Assembly: GCF_008932435.1 (NCBI RefSeq)
Contig: NZ_WBWE01000001.1
Coordinates: 467,237-531,236 of the forward strand
From: Brucella pseudintermedia
Lineage (GTDB): Bacteria; Pseudomonadota; Alphaproteobacteria; Rhizobiales; Rhizobiaceae
DNA length: 64,000 bases
Reading direction: 5' to 3'
Translations under genes and position numbers: made by a program
Part shown: in pieces, positions 40,164 to 49,742 of the stretch
How the letters are laid out: each line of letters starts with the position of its first letter
Position numbering within the stretch: position 1 is the stretch's first letter
The notes under the pieces: model-generated
What the model saw: the letters and a program-made list of their open reading frames with translations, nothing else
Told to the model about the DNA's origin: nothing
The model's database searches: none

Positions 40164-40190
40164 AAAAAGCCCGCGCAAGCGGGCTTTTTT
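40164..40190 (+). terminator. Rho-independent terminator after tRNA-Leu
   Basis: AAAAAGCCCGC, loop GCAA, GCGGGCTTTTTT. It ends 67 bases before bluB, leaving too little room for a cobalamin riboswitch there. Confidence 0.9.
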
Positions 40191-40256
40191 GTTTGGGATT
40201 GATGTTCACTGGCCGCAGGCTTTATGCCCCCGATTCACCCAGTATTCTGATAGACA

Positions 40257-40880
40257 ATGCAGTTTTCTCCTTCCGAACGCGCCGCTTTCTTTGAATTGCT
40301 GAAATGGCGGCGCGACGTCCGCCACTTCAGCAACAGGGCCGTGGACGATGGAATCATTGAGGCTTTGCAGAAAGCGATGGATTACGCCCCCTCCGTCGGC
40401 AATGCCCGCCCCTGGCGGGTGATTTCAGTCGAAACTGCTGCAAAACGTGCAGCGGTTCACGACATCTTTCTGGCAGCCAACCGATCAGCCGCCGAGATCT
40501 ATGACAGCGCGCGCGCAGAGCATTACCGGAACCTGAAATTGGAAGGCATCAGCGTTGCTCCGGTGCAGCTTGCCATTTTCACCGAAACCGCGCCGGTCGA
40601 AGGGCATGGTCTCGGTCGGCAGTCGATGGCCGTTACCCTTGAACACAGCACCGCCATGGCGGTCCAGAACCTCAATCTGGCGGCAAGATCGTTCGGGCTC
40701 GGCGTCGGCATGGTTTCCATTCTCGACCCCGACGCGATGGAAAAGCTTTTCGAGGCCCAGTCCAGCTGGCACTTCAGCCTCTATCTGTGCATCGGCTGGC
40801 CATTGGCCGATGACGACACCCCCCTGCTGCACAAAGACAGCTGGCAGAAAAACAAGCCGACCGTCTGGCAGCGCGCCTGA
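40257..40880 (+). CDS. bluB: 5,6-dimethylbenzimidazole synthase
   Basis: The protein has 207 residues, nitroreductase-like fold. LLKWRRDVRHF, APSVGNARPWRVISV, GRQSMAVTLEHSTAMAVQNLNLAARSFGLGVGMVSI and LCIGWPL are BluB features. It cannibalises FMN with oxygen to make DMB, the lower ligand of vitamin B12. No other cob genes are adjacent. It stands alone after the tRNA-Leu terminator, with only a weak ribosome-binding site. Confidence 0.93.
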   Translation: MQFSPSERAAFFELLKWRRDVRHFSNRAVDDGIIEALQKAMDYAPSVGNARPWRVISVETAAKRAAVHDIFLAANRSAAEIYDSARAEHYRNLKLEGISVAPVQLAIFTETAPVEGHGLGRQSMAVTLEHSTAMAVQNLNLAARSFGLGVGMVSILDPDAMEKLFEAQSSWHFSLYLCIGWPLADDDTPLLHKDSWQKNKPTVWQRA

Positions 40881-40995
40881 ACTGCCTTCACAGCGCATTG
40901 TCAACAGCGCTACAAATTCTGCCTATTGCGCTGTTCTCGCAATTGGCGGCACAATTCCGCCTGCTATGCTCAAAATATAAAAATGGGGGGCAAAC

Positions 40996-41715
40996 ATGCG
41001 CCGCAGAGGCTTGCTGGAATTCGGCAGAAACAGAACGCTCTATGGCCTGTTCCTGCTTTGCGCGATCTGCGCCATTGCGGGCAGTGTGATGAGCTACAAT
41101 GGCGAGGTTTCAGGCTGGCGCTGGCTGCATTATCTGACCAAGCCAACCGCAACTCTACTGCTGCTCGCAGCCGTCCTATGCGCCGGACGGCCCAAATCGA
41201 AAACTTACGGATTCGCCATCGCCTTCGGGCTGGTTTTCGCCGCACTTGGCGATTTCTTCCTGATGCTGTCCGGCGACTATTTCATGGCGGGCCTGATCTG
41301 CTTTCTCATTACCCATTGCGCCTATATCTATGCGCTTTGCCGCCAGACGCGCTTTGCCGCGCATAAGGGCGTTTTCGTCCTTTTCGCCATCGCCGCCCTT
41401 GCCATCATAGCTGGCCTCTGGTCGTCACTGCCGACGCCCATGAAAATCCCGGTCATTGTCTATGCCGCAGCCCTCGGCATCATGGCAGCACAGGCGATGA
41501 GCCGCGCGCTCGGCACCGAACCGGAAACGCCGCAACGCTACGCCGCCTGGCTTGCGGCCGCTGGCGGTCTTTTTTTCATGGCAAGCGACACGCTGCTGGC
41601 CTTCGGACGGTTCAGCCTCGACATTCCGCTAAGTGGCCTTTGGGTGCTTGCAACCTATTATGCCGCCCAATTCCTCTTTGCCCGCTCGACGGAGGACTTT
41701 GCCTATGGCAGTTGA
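40996..41715 (+). CDS. Lysoplasmalogenase (YhhN/TMEM86 family)
   Basis: The protein has 239 residues, about eight membrane segments and GGGGGG upstream. KPTATLLLLAAVLCAGRPKSK, FGLVFAALGDFFLMLSGDYFMAGLICFLITHCAYIYAL and FFMASDTLLAFGRF match the YhhN family, whose conserved Asp residues (GDFFL, SDTLLA) are present. The enzyme hydrolyses the vinyl ether of lysoplasmalogens, releasing a fatty aldehyde. The next gene, an aldehyde dehydrogenase, overlaps by 11 bases. Confidence 0.87.
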   Translation: MRRRGLLEFGRNRTLYGLFLLCAICAIAGSVMSYNGEVSGWRWLHYLTKPTATLLLLAAVLCAGRPKSKTYGFAIAFGLVFAALGDFFLMLSGDYFMAGLICFLITHCAYIYALCRQTRFAAHKGVFVLFAIAALAIIAGLWSSLPTPMKIPVIVYAAALGIMAAQAMSRALGTEPETPQRYAAWLAAAGGLFFMASDTLLAFGRFSLDIPLSGLWVLATYYAAQFLFARSTEDFAYGS

Positions 41716-43102
41716 AGAACAGAGACTGCAACTGTCGTTTGAGCGCCTGCGCAACGCCTGGCTTGAGAACCGTCCGGCCTATGAACAGCGTCTGGACGAT
41801 CTGAAGCGGCTGCGTCAGGCGCTCGAAAAGCGGCTTGATGAAATGGCGAAAGCCATCAGCGCGGATTTCGGCAACCGCTCGCTGCACGAAACCCTGCTCG
41901 GTGAGGCCAGCGTCGTCTTTGCCGAAATCGACGATGCGCTGCACAACCTCAAGCGCTGGATGAAACCGAAACGCCGCAAGGCCGGATGGAAAATGTGGCC
42001 CGCCAAAGCGGAAATCCGCTATGTGCCGCTCGGTGTGGTTGGGGTCATCGCGCCGTGGAACTATCCCGTCAATCTGGCGCTGGCACCGCTCGTCGCAGCA
42101 ATCGCAGCCGGAAATCATGTTTTCCTAAAGCCGTCCGAACATACGCCGCGCACGGCGCAATTCCTACAAAGCCTGCTTGCCGAAGTTTTCCCGGAGGATC
42201 GCGTTGCCGTGGCGCTTGGTGATGCATCGCTTTCCGCGCAATTCGCATCGCTGCCCTTCGACCATCTCTTTTTCACCGGCTCAACATCTGTGGGGCGCAA
42301 GATCATGGCGGCGGCAGCACCGAACCTGACGCCGGTGACGCTGGAACTTGGCGGCAAGTCACCCGCCATCGTCAGCGAGAATGCCAATCTCAAACGCGCC
42401 GCCCGCTCAATCGCGACGGGAAAATTCTTCAATGCCGGACAGACCTGCATCGCTCCTGATTATGTGCTGATCCACCAGAGCCGGCGCGACGAATTCATAG
42501 ACCTTCTGCGCGCTGAAATGCAGGCGCGCTATGGCGGCTCATCAGCGGCAAAGGACCGCACCACGATCATCAATGAAGCGCAGGAAGCACGGCTCGCGAA
42601 GCTGCTGACCGATGCCGCGAACAAGAGCGAAGCTGTCATTGAACTTCTGGCCGGTTTCGATCGGCCGCGACTGATGTCGCCCGTCCTCGTGCTCGAACCC
42701 GCCGCTGACAGCGCAATCATGCAGGAGGAGATTTTCGGCCCGCTTCTGCCGATCCTCAGCTATCGCCTGCTCGACGATGCCATCGGTTTCGTTCTGCGGC
42801 TCGACCGTCCGCTGGCGCTTTACTGTTTCAGCGACAACACCGCAGAGATCGAAATGATGCTAGGCCGCATTGTTGCTGGCGGGGTCTGCGTCAATGATAC
42901 GCTCTACCATTTCGCCTGTAGCGACCTGCCATTCGGCGGCGTGGGCGCAAGCGGCATGGGCCAGTATCATGGCCAAGACGGTTTCCTGACCTTTTCCAAG
43001 GCAATGCCGGTCCTGACCAAATTTGCCCCGGCGCCGAGCGATCTCATCAGGCCGCCTTATACCGGCCTCACCGACAGGCTTATCCGTTTCATTGCAAGAT
43101 GA
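41705..43102 (+). CDS. Coniferyl-aldehyde-type NAD(P)+ aldehyde dehydrogenase
   Basis: The protein has 465 residues. VGVIAPWNYPVNL, FTGSTSVGRKIMAAA, LELGGKSP (catalytic Glu) and FNAGQTCIAPDYVL (catalytic Cys) are present, and the C-terminal part PFGGVGASGMGQYHG is complete. It is closest to coniferyl aldehyde dehydrogenases and fatty aldehyde dehydrogenases. The overlap with the lysoplasmalogenase suggests a long-chain fatty aldehyde as substrate rather than lignin products. That is inference from context. Confidence 0.88.
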   Translation: MAVEEQRLQLSFERLRNAWLENRPAYEQRLDDLKRLRQALEKRLDEMAKAISADFGNRSLHETLLGEASVVFAEIDDALHNLKRWMKPKRRKAGWKMWPAKAEIRYVPLGVVGVIAPWNYPVNLALAPLVAAIAAGNHVFLKPSEHTPRTAQFLQSLLAEVFPEDRVAVALGDASLSAQFASLPFDHLFFTGSTSVGRKIMAAAAPNLTPVTLELGGKSPAIVSENANLKRAARSIATGKFFNAGQTCIAPDYVLIHQSRRDEFIDLLRAEMQARYGGSSAAKDRTTIINEAQEARLAKLLTDAANKSEAVIELLAGFDRPRLMSPVLVLEPAADSAIMQEEIFGPLLPILSYRLLDDAIGFVLRLDRPLALYCFSDNTAEIEMMLGRIVAGGVCVNDTLYHFACSDLPFGGVGASGMGQYHGQDGFLTFSKAMPVLTKFAPAPSDLIRPPYTGLTDRLIRFIAR

Positions 43103-43258
43103 GGCTCGGAACCTGCCGAACCAACTTTGCGTTTAGTTCCGGAAGTCGCCGAATTGTGTAGGCAACTGCTATTCAAACAGATGAACAATCCGACTATATA
43201 GAAACGGATGCGGGTTTATCATAGGCTTTCGGACCGAATACCTCACAGGTGAGAACGG

Positions 43259-44116
43259 GTGCTGAAAAAGAAAGAACCAAACCGGATATCGAAGTCCATC
43301 CTGACTGCAATCCGGAACAGGCCGGGTTACAGGCCGCTCAACGCCAATATTGCTGGCGGTGACGTCGTTATTGCATCTTACAATGTCCATAAATGCATCG
43401 GCATCGACAAGCAGTTCAATCCGCAGCGAACCGCCGAGGTCATCAGTGAGATCGACGCGGACGTGATCGCCTTGCAGGAAGCCGACAGGCGTTTCGGCGA
43501 GCGATCCGGCCTGCTCGATCTGGGGCTGCTTGAGCGCCGTCATGGACTTATCCCCGTTCCCATCACAGCAACAATGCCCAAGGGCCACGGCTGGCACGGC
43601 AACGTGCTCCTGTTCCGCGAAGGTGTGGTGCGCAATGTGCAGCAGCTCAAGCTGCCCGGCGTCGAGCCGCGCGGCGCGCTGGTCGCGGACCTGCAATTTC
43701 CGGCAGGCCCTTTGCGCGTCATCGCCGCGCATCTCGGCCTTCTGAAACGCTCCCGCGAGCAACAGGCCGAGAGCATCCTTACCGTCTTGCAGGAGGCTGA
43801 CACACTGCCGACGCTGCTGATCGGCGACCTCAACGAATGGCGCATCGGCAAGCGCTCGTCGCTGGCCGCCCTCATGCCGACATTCAACCATGTCGCAACG
43901 GCAGTACCGAGCTTTCCTTCGCGGTTCCCGGTTTTTGCACTGGATCGCGTACTGGGCGCGCCCCACAATCTGGTCACATCGGTTGAAGTGCACAACACGC
44001 CGCTGGCGCGTCTGGCGTCCGATCACCTGCCGATCAAGGCGCATCTCGACCTCAAATCGGCAACGAGCCTGCTTGAAGAACTCAGCCCGGAAATATTCAA
44101 CAGCCGAACGGGATGA
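43259..44116 (+). CDS. Endonuclease/exonuclease/phosphatase (EEP) family protein
   Basis: The protein has 285 residues from GTG 43259 with GGTGAG upstream. VVIASYNVHKCIG (Asn), VIALQEADRRF (metal Glu), GWHGNVLLFR, VIAAHLGLLKRSREQQ (His), LLIGDLNEWRI (Asp-x-Asn) and the terminal LASDHLPIKAHL (Asp-His) are the EEP motifs. It is a phosphodiesterase or phosphatase, with no signal peptide. It converges with cardiolipin synthase with only three bases between the stops, an arrangement I know from rhizobia. Confidence 0.87.
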   Translation: MLKKKEPNRISKSILTAIRNRPGYRPLNANIAGGDVVIASYNVHKCIGIDKQFNPQRTAEVISEIDADVIALQEADRRFGERSGLLDLGLLERRHGLIPVPITATMPKGHGWHGNVLLFREGVVRNVQQLKLPGVEPRGALVADLQFPAGPLRVIAAHLGLLKRSREQQAESILTVLQEADTLPTLLIGDLNEWRIGKRSSLAALMPTFNHVATAVPSFPSRFPVFALDRVLGAPHNLVTSVEVHNTPLARLASDHLPIKAHLDLKSATSLLEELSPEIFNSRTG

Positions 44117-44119
44117 TAT

Positions 44120-45580
44120 TCACAGGTAAGGCGAACCCAGCCAGATAATCCGGTCCAGAAGACGCTCCAGGAAAGGCCGATTCTTGAGCCGCGCAAGATT
44201 GACCTCGCGGCTTCCCTCTATCACCTTGCCGATACGCTCTTCCACCTGACGCGCCACGTCACGGTCGAGAATTTCCAGATCGACCTCGAAATTCAGCCGC
44301 AGCGAGCGCGGATCGATATTGGATGACCCGACATAGGACCATGCGCCGTCGATGGTCATCAGCTTGGAGTGATTGAAGGCACCCCCAGCCCGCCAGATAC
44401 GGCAGCCATCCTTCAAGAGTTGATCGAACTGCGCGCGCATGGCGCGGTCCACCAGCTTCAGGTTGTTGACGCCCGGCACGACGATATCCACCGACACGCC
44501 GCGCCGCGCCGCCGTCACCAGCGCGCTGATCAATTCGCGGTCCGGCAGAAGATAAGGCGTCATGATGAGAATATGCTGCTCGGCAATCGAGAAGGCGCCC
44601 ATCATCATGCGCTGGTTGGTTTCCACGTTCTTGTCCGGCCCCGACCCGACGACACGCACCAGCGTTCCCGTTCCCGGCGGGTTTTCCGGCGGCGCGATCT
44701 TCCATGCTTCCCCGGTCAGAAGCTCGCCGGTGGCAAAGCGCCAGTCTTCCGATGCGATATGAAAGAGATCGGCGATAGCCGGTCCTTCCAGCTTGAAGTG
44801 CGTATCGAAGGCAACGGCATCGCCCGCAATCCTTCGCACAAACCCCGCGCGGATATTCATGCCGCCGGTAAAGGCGATCTTGCCGTCGACGATGAGGATT
44901 TTGCGGTGGGTGCGAAGGTTCGCGTAAGGCAGGCGCAGCCCGATGATGATGTTGCCGTTGAACACATCCACGGCAACGCCCTTGTCCTTCAGGAGCTTGA
45001 CGATGCTTGGAAAGGAATAGCGTGCACCGACGGCATCCACCAGCACGCGCACTTCCACGCCGCGCCGGACCGCATCGCCCAGCGCATCGGCAAACACTTC
45101 GCCAATCCCGTCCCGGTCGAAAATATAGGTTTCCAGCATGATGCTGCGTTCAGCGCGGCCTATGGCGTCGAGCATTGCGGCATAAGCTTCGTCGCCCGTC
45201 TCCAGCATGTCGATATTGTTGCCGCTGGTGAAATCGTAAAGGCTGACCGCATCGCCAAGAATCTTCATGGCCCCGAACTGGCGTCCGAAGGCGGCCCGCA
45301 CCAGATCGTTCGTCGTATCGAAGTGCGACAGGTGATAGAGCGCAATCTTGCCCCGGTTGGCGCGCTGGTGGCTGAGCGTCGAACGCCGGATGCGGTTTAC
45401 GCCAGCAATCGCATAGACCACCGCTCCCACGATGGGCGAAAGCACAATCACGCCGACCCAGCCGATGGCTGTTCGGACTTCCTCTTTCGTCATGGTCGCG
45501 TGAATGGCGGCGATCGCTCCGAGAACGACCGACAGGACAAACAGGATATGCGGCCAGTAGTGGGAAACGAGATCGAACAT
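44120..45580 (-). CDS. cls: Cardiolipin synthase (ClsA type)
   Basis: The protein has 486 residues with two N-terminal membrane segments (about 10-30 and 38-58). Two PLD motifs follow: HRKILIVDGKIAFTGGMN and HSKLMTIDGAWSYVGSSN (HxKxxxxD). It joins two phosphatidylglycerols to cardiolipin in the inner membrane. The first codon is probably the ATG at 45580, with a GTG at 45583 next to it. The last codons lie against the EEP gene. Confidence 0.94.
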   Translation of the reverse strand: MFDLVSHYWPHILFVLSVVLGAIAAIHATMTKEEVRTAIGWVGVIVLSPIVGAVVYAIAGVNRIRRSTLSHQRANRGKIALYHLSHFDTTNDLVRAAFGRQFGAMKILGDAVSLYDFTSGNNIDMLETGDEAYAAMLDAIGRAERSIMLETYIFDRDGIGEVFADALGDAVRRGVEVRVLVDAVGARYSFPSIVKLLKDKGVAVDVFNGNIIIGLRLPYANLRTHRKILIVDGKIAFTGGMNIRAGFVRRIAGDAVAFDTHFKLEGPAIADLFHIASEDWRFATGELLTGEAWKIAPPENPPGTGTLVRVVGSGPDKNVETNQRMMMGAFSIAEQHILIMTPYLLPDRELISALVTAARRGVSVDIVVPGVNNLKLVDRAMRAQFDQLLKDGCRIWRAGGAFNHSKLMTIDGAWSYVGSSNIDPRSLRLNFEVDLEILDRDVARQVEERIGKVIEGSREVNLARLKNRPFLERLLDRIIWLGSPYL

Positions 45581-45749
45581 CACATGAACTTTAAACGGAA
45601 TACGATTTTAATAGCAAAGAGATATAATGGGAGATCGTCGAGACGAACAGTGGGGGGCATTGGCGTTCTCACCCGTTCATCGCAAAGCTGGCCAAATCCG
45701 GGACATGCCTTATATTGTTCTGGAGGCATGACAATTTGAGGGACGTCTC

Positions 45750-46313
45750 ATGGCAACAGCTCACAATGATTTCGACCGTCCGGCTCTTCCAAAGGAACTC
45801 TCCGGCAAGTGGGGCTGGTTCGTCGCCCTTGGGGTGGCGCTTCTGATCCTCGGAGGCATCGCCTTCGGCAATCTGGTGCTGGCCACCGTGGTCTCGGTCT
45901 ACTATGTCGGCCTGATGATGCTCATCGGCGGCGCCATGGAAATCGTTCATGCATTCGGCGTCAAAACCTGGGGCAGCTTCTTCTTCTGGCTCCTGAGCGG
46001 CCTGCTTTATACGGCGGCGGGCATCGTCGCCTTCATCAATCCCGTGCTGGCGGCCGGTGTGCTGACCTTCCTGCTGGCGGCGGCGCTTCTGGGTTCCGGT
46101 GCTTTCCGCATCTGGCTCGGCTTCAAGTCGAAACCCTCGGCTGGCTGGGGCTGGATCGTCGCAGGCGGCGTCGTCACGTTGCTCCTCGGCCTTATCATCG
46201 CCATGCAATGGCCGGTCAACAGCCTGTTCATCCTTGGCCTGTTTCTGGCGATAGACCTGATTTTCCAGGGCTGGTCTTTCATCGCCTTCGGTCTCGGCAT
46301 CAAAAGCCGATAA
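45750..46313 (+). CDS. HdeD family acid-resistance membrane protein
   Basis: The protein has 187 residues and six membrane segments in three pairs. GWFVALGVALLILGGIAFGNLVLATVVSVYYVGLMMLIGGAMEIVHAF and the later repeat of similar helices match the HdeD/DUF308 family. Such proteins have been tied to acid resistance at high cell density in E. coli, but the mechanism is unclear. SD GAGGGAC. It stands alone. Confidence 0.85.
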   Translation: MATAHNDFDRPALPKELSGKWGWFVALGVALLILGGIAFGNLVLATVVSVYYVGLMMLIGGAMEIVHAFGVKTWGSFFFWLLSGLLYTAAGIVAFINPVLAAGVLTFLLAAALLGSGAFRIWLGFKSKPSAGWGWIVAGGVVTLLLGLIIAMQWPVNSLFILGLFLAIDLIFQGWSFIAFGLGIKSR

Positions 46314-46421
46314 TATATGCAAAGCATTTAAACTCGACCTTTTGGCAAAGGACTGCTAGATGAACCGCCAATCTTTGCGGCGGTTCATGCTGCCCGTTCC
46401 TTTGCTATCACGAGTTTCTTC

Positions 46422-47999
46422 ATGCCCGCTGACCATCCCGTTTCCAAGCGCCGCACATTCGCGATCATCGCGCACCCGGACGCCGGTAAGACCACGCTGA
46501 CCGAAAAGCTGCTGCTGTTCGGCGGCGCCATCCAGCTTGCCGGTGAGGTGAAGGCCAAGAAAGACCGCATCCAGACCCGCTCCGACTGGATGAATATCGA
46601 GCGCGACCGCGGCATTTCCGTCGTCACCTCGGTGATGACCTTCGAGTACAAGGATTGCATCTTCAACCTGCTCGACACGCCGGGCCACGAAGATTTTGCC
46701 GACGACACCTATCGCACGCTGACCGCCGTTGATAGCGCCGTCATGGTCATCGACGCCGCCAAGGGTATCGAGCCACGCACGCTGAAACTCTTTGAAGTCT
46801 GCCGCATGCGCGATATTCCCATCGTCACCTTCGTCAACAAGATGGACCGCGAGGCGCGCGACCCGCTGGAAATCCTTGATGAGATCGAAGAGAAGCTGGC
46901 GCTCGACACGGCCCCCATCACCTGGCCGATCGGCTCGGGCAAGAGCTTTGCGGGCACCTTCGACCTGCATAACGACACGCTGCGCCGCCAGGACAACGAA
47001 GAACAGCCAACCAAGGTGAGCGGGCCGGAAGAAGCGGCAAAGCTTTTGCCGGAAAATGAGCGTGAAGCATGGCTGGAAGGCGTGGAACTGGCGCGCGGCG
47101 TCTGCCGCCCGTTCGACCTCGCCGCCTTCCGCGAAGGCCACATGACCCCGGTTTATTTCGGCTCGGCGCTGAAGAATTATGGTGTGCGCGACCTCATCGA
47201 AGCCTTCTGCGATTTCGGCCCCTCCCCGCGCGACCAGCAGGCCGATACTCGCATGGTGGCGGCAACCGAAGACAAGATGACCGGTTTCGTGTTCAAGATT
47301 CAGGCCAATATGGACCCGAACCACCGCGACCGCATCGCCTTCCTGCGCGTCTGCTCGGGCAAGCTGTCGCGCGGCATGAAGGCGAAGCTGGTGCGCACCG
47401 GAAAACCAATGAGCCTGTCGGCACCGCAATTCTTCTTCGCGCGCTCGCGCCAGATTGCCGACGAAGCCTTCGCGGGCGATGTGGTCGGCATTCCGAACCA
47501 CGGCACCTTGCGCATCGGTGACACGCTGACCGAGGGCGAGGACATCCTGTTCCGTGGGGTGCCGAACTTCGCGCCGGAAATCCTGCGCCGCGTGCGCCTC
47601 GACGATGCGATGAAAGCCAAGAAGCTGCGCGAAGCGCTGCAGCAGATGGCCGAGGAAGGCGTCGTGCAGCTCTTCCTGCCCGATGACGGTTCTCCAGCCA
47701 TTGTCGGCGTCGTCGGCGCGCTGCAGATCGACGTCCTGACCGAACGGCTCAAGGTCGAATATTCGCTGCCGGTCGGCTTTGAAATGTCGCGCTTCTCTGT
47801 CTGCCGGTGGATTTCCGCCGACGATCCGGCGGAAGTCGACCGCTTCATTGCCGCGCATCGCGCCGATATCGCACACGATCTTGACCGTGACCCGGTATTT
47901 CTGGCCCAGAACGGCTTCTCGCTCAATTACGAGGCTGAGCGCTGGAAAGCCATCCGCTTTGCCACCGTCAAGGATTACCAGGTCCGCGGCAAAGCCTGA
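46422..47999 (+). CDS. prfC: Peptide chain release factor 3
   Basis: The protein has 525 residues. AIIAHPDAGKTTLTEK (G1), LLDTPGHEDFADD (G3) and VTFVNKMDREARD (G4) are from RF3, and the C-terminal domains are full length. It removes RF1/RF2 from the ribosome after termination. A very long open frame on the other strand (46356-48068) is a shadow of this gene. The next gene begins 15 bases after the stop, so they are co-transcribed. Confidence 0.97.
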   Translation: MPADHPVSKRRTFAIIAHPDAGKTTLTEKLLLFGGAIQLAGEVKAKKDRIQTRSDWMNIERDRGISVVTSVMTFEYKDCIFNLLDTPGHEDFADDTYRTLTAVDSAVMVIDAAKGIEPRTLKLFEVCRMRDIPIVTFVNKMDREARDPLEILDEIEEKLALDTAPITWPIGSGKSFAGTFDLHNDTLRRQDNEEQPTKVSGPEEAAKLLPENEREAWLEGVELARGVCRPFDLAAFREGHMTPVYFGSALKNYGVRDLIEAFCDFGPSPRDQQADTRMVAATEDKMTGFVFKIQANMDPNHRDRIAFLRVCSGKLSRGMKAKLVRTGKPMSLSAPQFFFARSRQIADEAFAGDVVGIPNHGTLRIGDTLTEGEDILFRGVPNFAPEILRRVRLDDAMKAKKLREALQQMAEEGVVQLFLPDDGSPAIVGVVGALQIDVLTERLKVEYSLPVGFEMSRFSVCRWISADDPAEVDRFIAAHRADIAHDLDRDPVFLAQNGFSLNYEAERWKAIRFATVKDYQVRGKA

Positions 48000-48014
48000 T
48001 CCTTTGGAGAGAAA

Positions 48015-48815
48015 ATGAACGATCCGGTTCTGGCTGCGCTCGATCTGCCCGAGGCGCTGCGGCAGCAATTGCGGGAATATCGCAGTCGAAAGGACGAGCT
48101 TGGCCGCTCAACGGCCAATGTGCATCTGCTCGACCATCCCGAACGCGAACCTCTGGTTCTGAAAGTGGAGCCGCAAAGCCCGGTCGGCGAACTTGCCGAC
48201 GAAGCGGCCCGGCTTCGCTGGCTCAGGCAGCAAAATCTCGCCTGCCCGGAAGTTCTCGCTTTCGAAATCGCCCCGGCGCGCAGCTTTCTGCTGATGACGC
48301 GTCTGCCGGGCCAAGATCTGGCTTCGGCAGTCGGCACGCTGACGCCGGAGCGGATTGTCGATATTCTGGCGACCGCCCTGAAATCGATGCATGCCATCGA
48401 CCCGGCATCCTGTCCGTTCGATCACCGGCTGGAGTTTCGCATCGAAGACGCGCGCAAGCGTGTTGCAGCCGGTGCGGTGGACGAAGAGGATTTCGACGAG
48501 GAACGCGAAGGACGGACCGCTCAGGGCGTATTCGAAGAACTGCTTCACCTCAAACCTGAAAGCGAAGACATTGTCGTCACTCATGGCGATGCCTGCCTGC
48601 CGAATTTCATGGCTGACAACGACGCTTTTTCTGGTTTCATCGATTGCGGCAGGCTCGGCCTCGCCGACCGTCATCAGGATCTGGCGCTTGCCTGCTGGAG
48701 CATCCGCTACAATCTGGGCGAGGAATGGGTACAGCCTTTCCTTGACATCTATGGCGGGCCTGCCATCGATGAAGCAAAGATCACTTATTATCGTCTGCTG
48801 GACGAGTTCTTTTAA
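48015..48815 (+). CDS. APH(3')-like aminoglycoside phosphotransferase
   Basis: The protein has 266 residues, the normal length. [15 protein letters not shown] (catalytic HGD-x-x-x-x-N) and [20 protein letters not shown] (metal-binding DxGR) are both intact. The tail [11 protein letters not shown] is the typical APH(3') ending, which contacts the aminoglycoside. GGAGAG precedes the ATG. It could give kanamycin/neomycin resistance, but may have another small substrate. No mobile element is nearby and it follows prfC by 15 bases, so it is chromosomal and native. Confidence 0.9.
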   Translation: MNDPVLAALDLPEALRQQLREYRSRKDELGRSTANVHLLDHPEREPLVLKVEPQSPVGELADEAARLRWLRQQNLACPEVLAFEIAPARSFLLMTRLPGQDLASAVGTLTPERIVDILATALKSMHAIDPASCPFDHRLEFRIEDARKRVAAGAVDEEDFDEEREGRTAQGVFEELLHLKPESEDIVVTHGDACLPNFMADNDAFSGFIDCGRLGLADRHQDLALACWSIRYNLGEEWVQPFLDIYGGPAIDEAKITYYRLLDEFF

Positions 48816-48848
48816 AAAAAACAAATAGATAGGCGCGATCTGATTGGA

Positions 48849-49742
48849 TCAGCTCGCCGCCCCTTTACCGATCCGCACATGGCGGAGTTTTTCGGGATTG
48901 CGCACGAGATAAATCGCATGGACCTGTCCGTCGACGATCTCCAGTGCCGCAACCTGCGGCAGCCCATCCGCCTCCATGCTGATATGCCCCGGCAGGCCGT
49001 CGAATACTGCAAACTGCCGGATTGCGGGAGGCACGCCATTGGCCTTGCGGGAAATGCCCTCGTAAAAGCGCATGATCTTCGCCCGCCCGTAGATGGGATT
49101 GAGCGCCGCATTGCGAACACCGCCGCCATCTGAATACATTATCGCATCTTCCGCCAGAAGGCTCTGCAATGCAGTGAGATCGCCACTGCGCGAAGCTTGA
49201 AAGAAGGCGTCCGCGATGGTGCGTCCGCGGTCTTCCGGCAGGCTGAACCGCGGCTTTTCCTGACGCACATGCATCCGTGCCCGGCTAGCAAGCTGTCGGC
49301 AGGCCGCCGCATCGCGGTCGAGCACTTGCGCGACTTCCCGAAAATCCATGCCGAAAACATCATGTAACAGAAAAGCCGCCCGCTCCAGCGGTGACAGCCG
49401 GTCAAGCGCCAGCATGAGCGTCAGCGTGATCTCGTCGCTCCGGTCTTCCTCTTCCTCGACGAGAGGTTCGGGGAGCCACAGGCCGGGGTAGGTCTCACGG
49501 CGCACCCGTGCGGACTTCAGATGATCCAATGCGAGCCGGCTCACCACGCGCACCAGCCAGCCCTCCGGTTCGCGAACGGCATCCTGCGCTGCCCTGTTCC
49601 AGCGCAACCAGGCTTCCTGCACAATATCCTCGGCCTCCGCATGAGAGCCTATCATGCGGTAAGCGATGCGAACGAGCCGGGGCCGCAGAGCCTCGAACGC
49701 GTCCGCATCGAAAATTTTATCCGTTTCAGGCTGCTGACGCAT
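48849..49742 (-). CDS. ECF41-family RNA polymerase sigma factor with SnoaL-like tail
   Basis: The protein has 297 residues. Region sigma2 (VRIAYRMIGSHAEAEDIVQEAWLRW) and sigma4 (LSPLERAAFLLHDVFGMDFREVAQVLDRDAAACRQLASRARM) are joined by a linker with WLPEPLVEEEED. A C-terminal NTF2-like domain carries YSDGGGVRNAA and ends in VRNPEKLRHV. These three motifs (WLPEP, DGGGK-like, NPDKL-like) define ECF41, whose C-terminal domain both assists and limits activity. There is no anti-sigma gene. It overlaps its partner, CMD, by 17 bases. Confidence 0.92.
   Translation of the reverse strand: MRQQPETDKIFDADAFEALRPRLVRIAYRMIGSHAEAEDIVQEAWLRWNRAAQDAVREPEGWLVRVVSRLALDHLKSARVRRETYPGLWLPEPLVEEEEDRSDEITLTLMLALDRLSPLERAAFLLHDVFGMDFREVAQVLDRDAAACRQLASRARMHVRQEKPRFSLPEDRGRTIADAFFQASRSGDLTALQSLLAEDAIMYSDGGGVRNAALNPIYGRAKIMRFYEGISRKANGVPPAIRQFAVFDGLPGHISMEADGLPQVAALEIVDGQVHAIYLVRNPEKLRHVRIGKGAAS

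Noticed and set aside
40191..40256. Cobalamin riboswitch before bluB
   Set aside because: Only 66 bases separate the tRNA terminator and bluB, too short, and no B12-box-like sequence is seen.
46356..48068. Open frame of 570 codons on the minus strand
   Set aside because: It is antisense to prfC, has biased composition (His, Arg, Glu) and no domain; it is a high-GC shadow.
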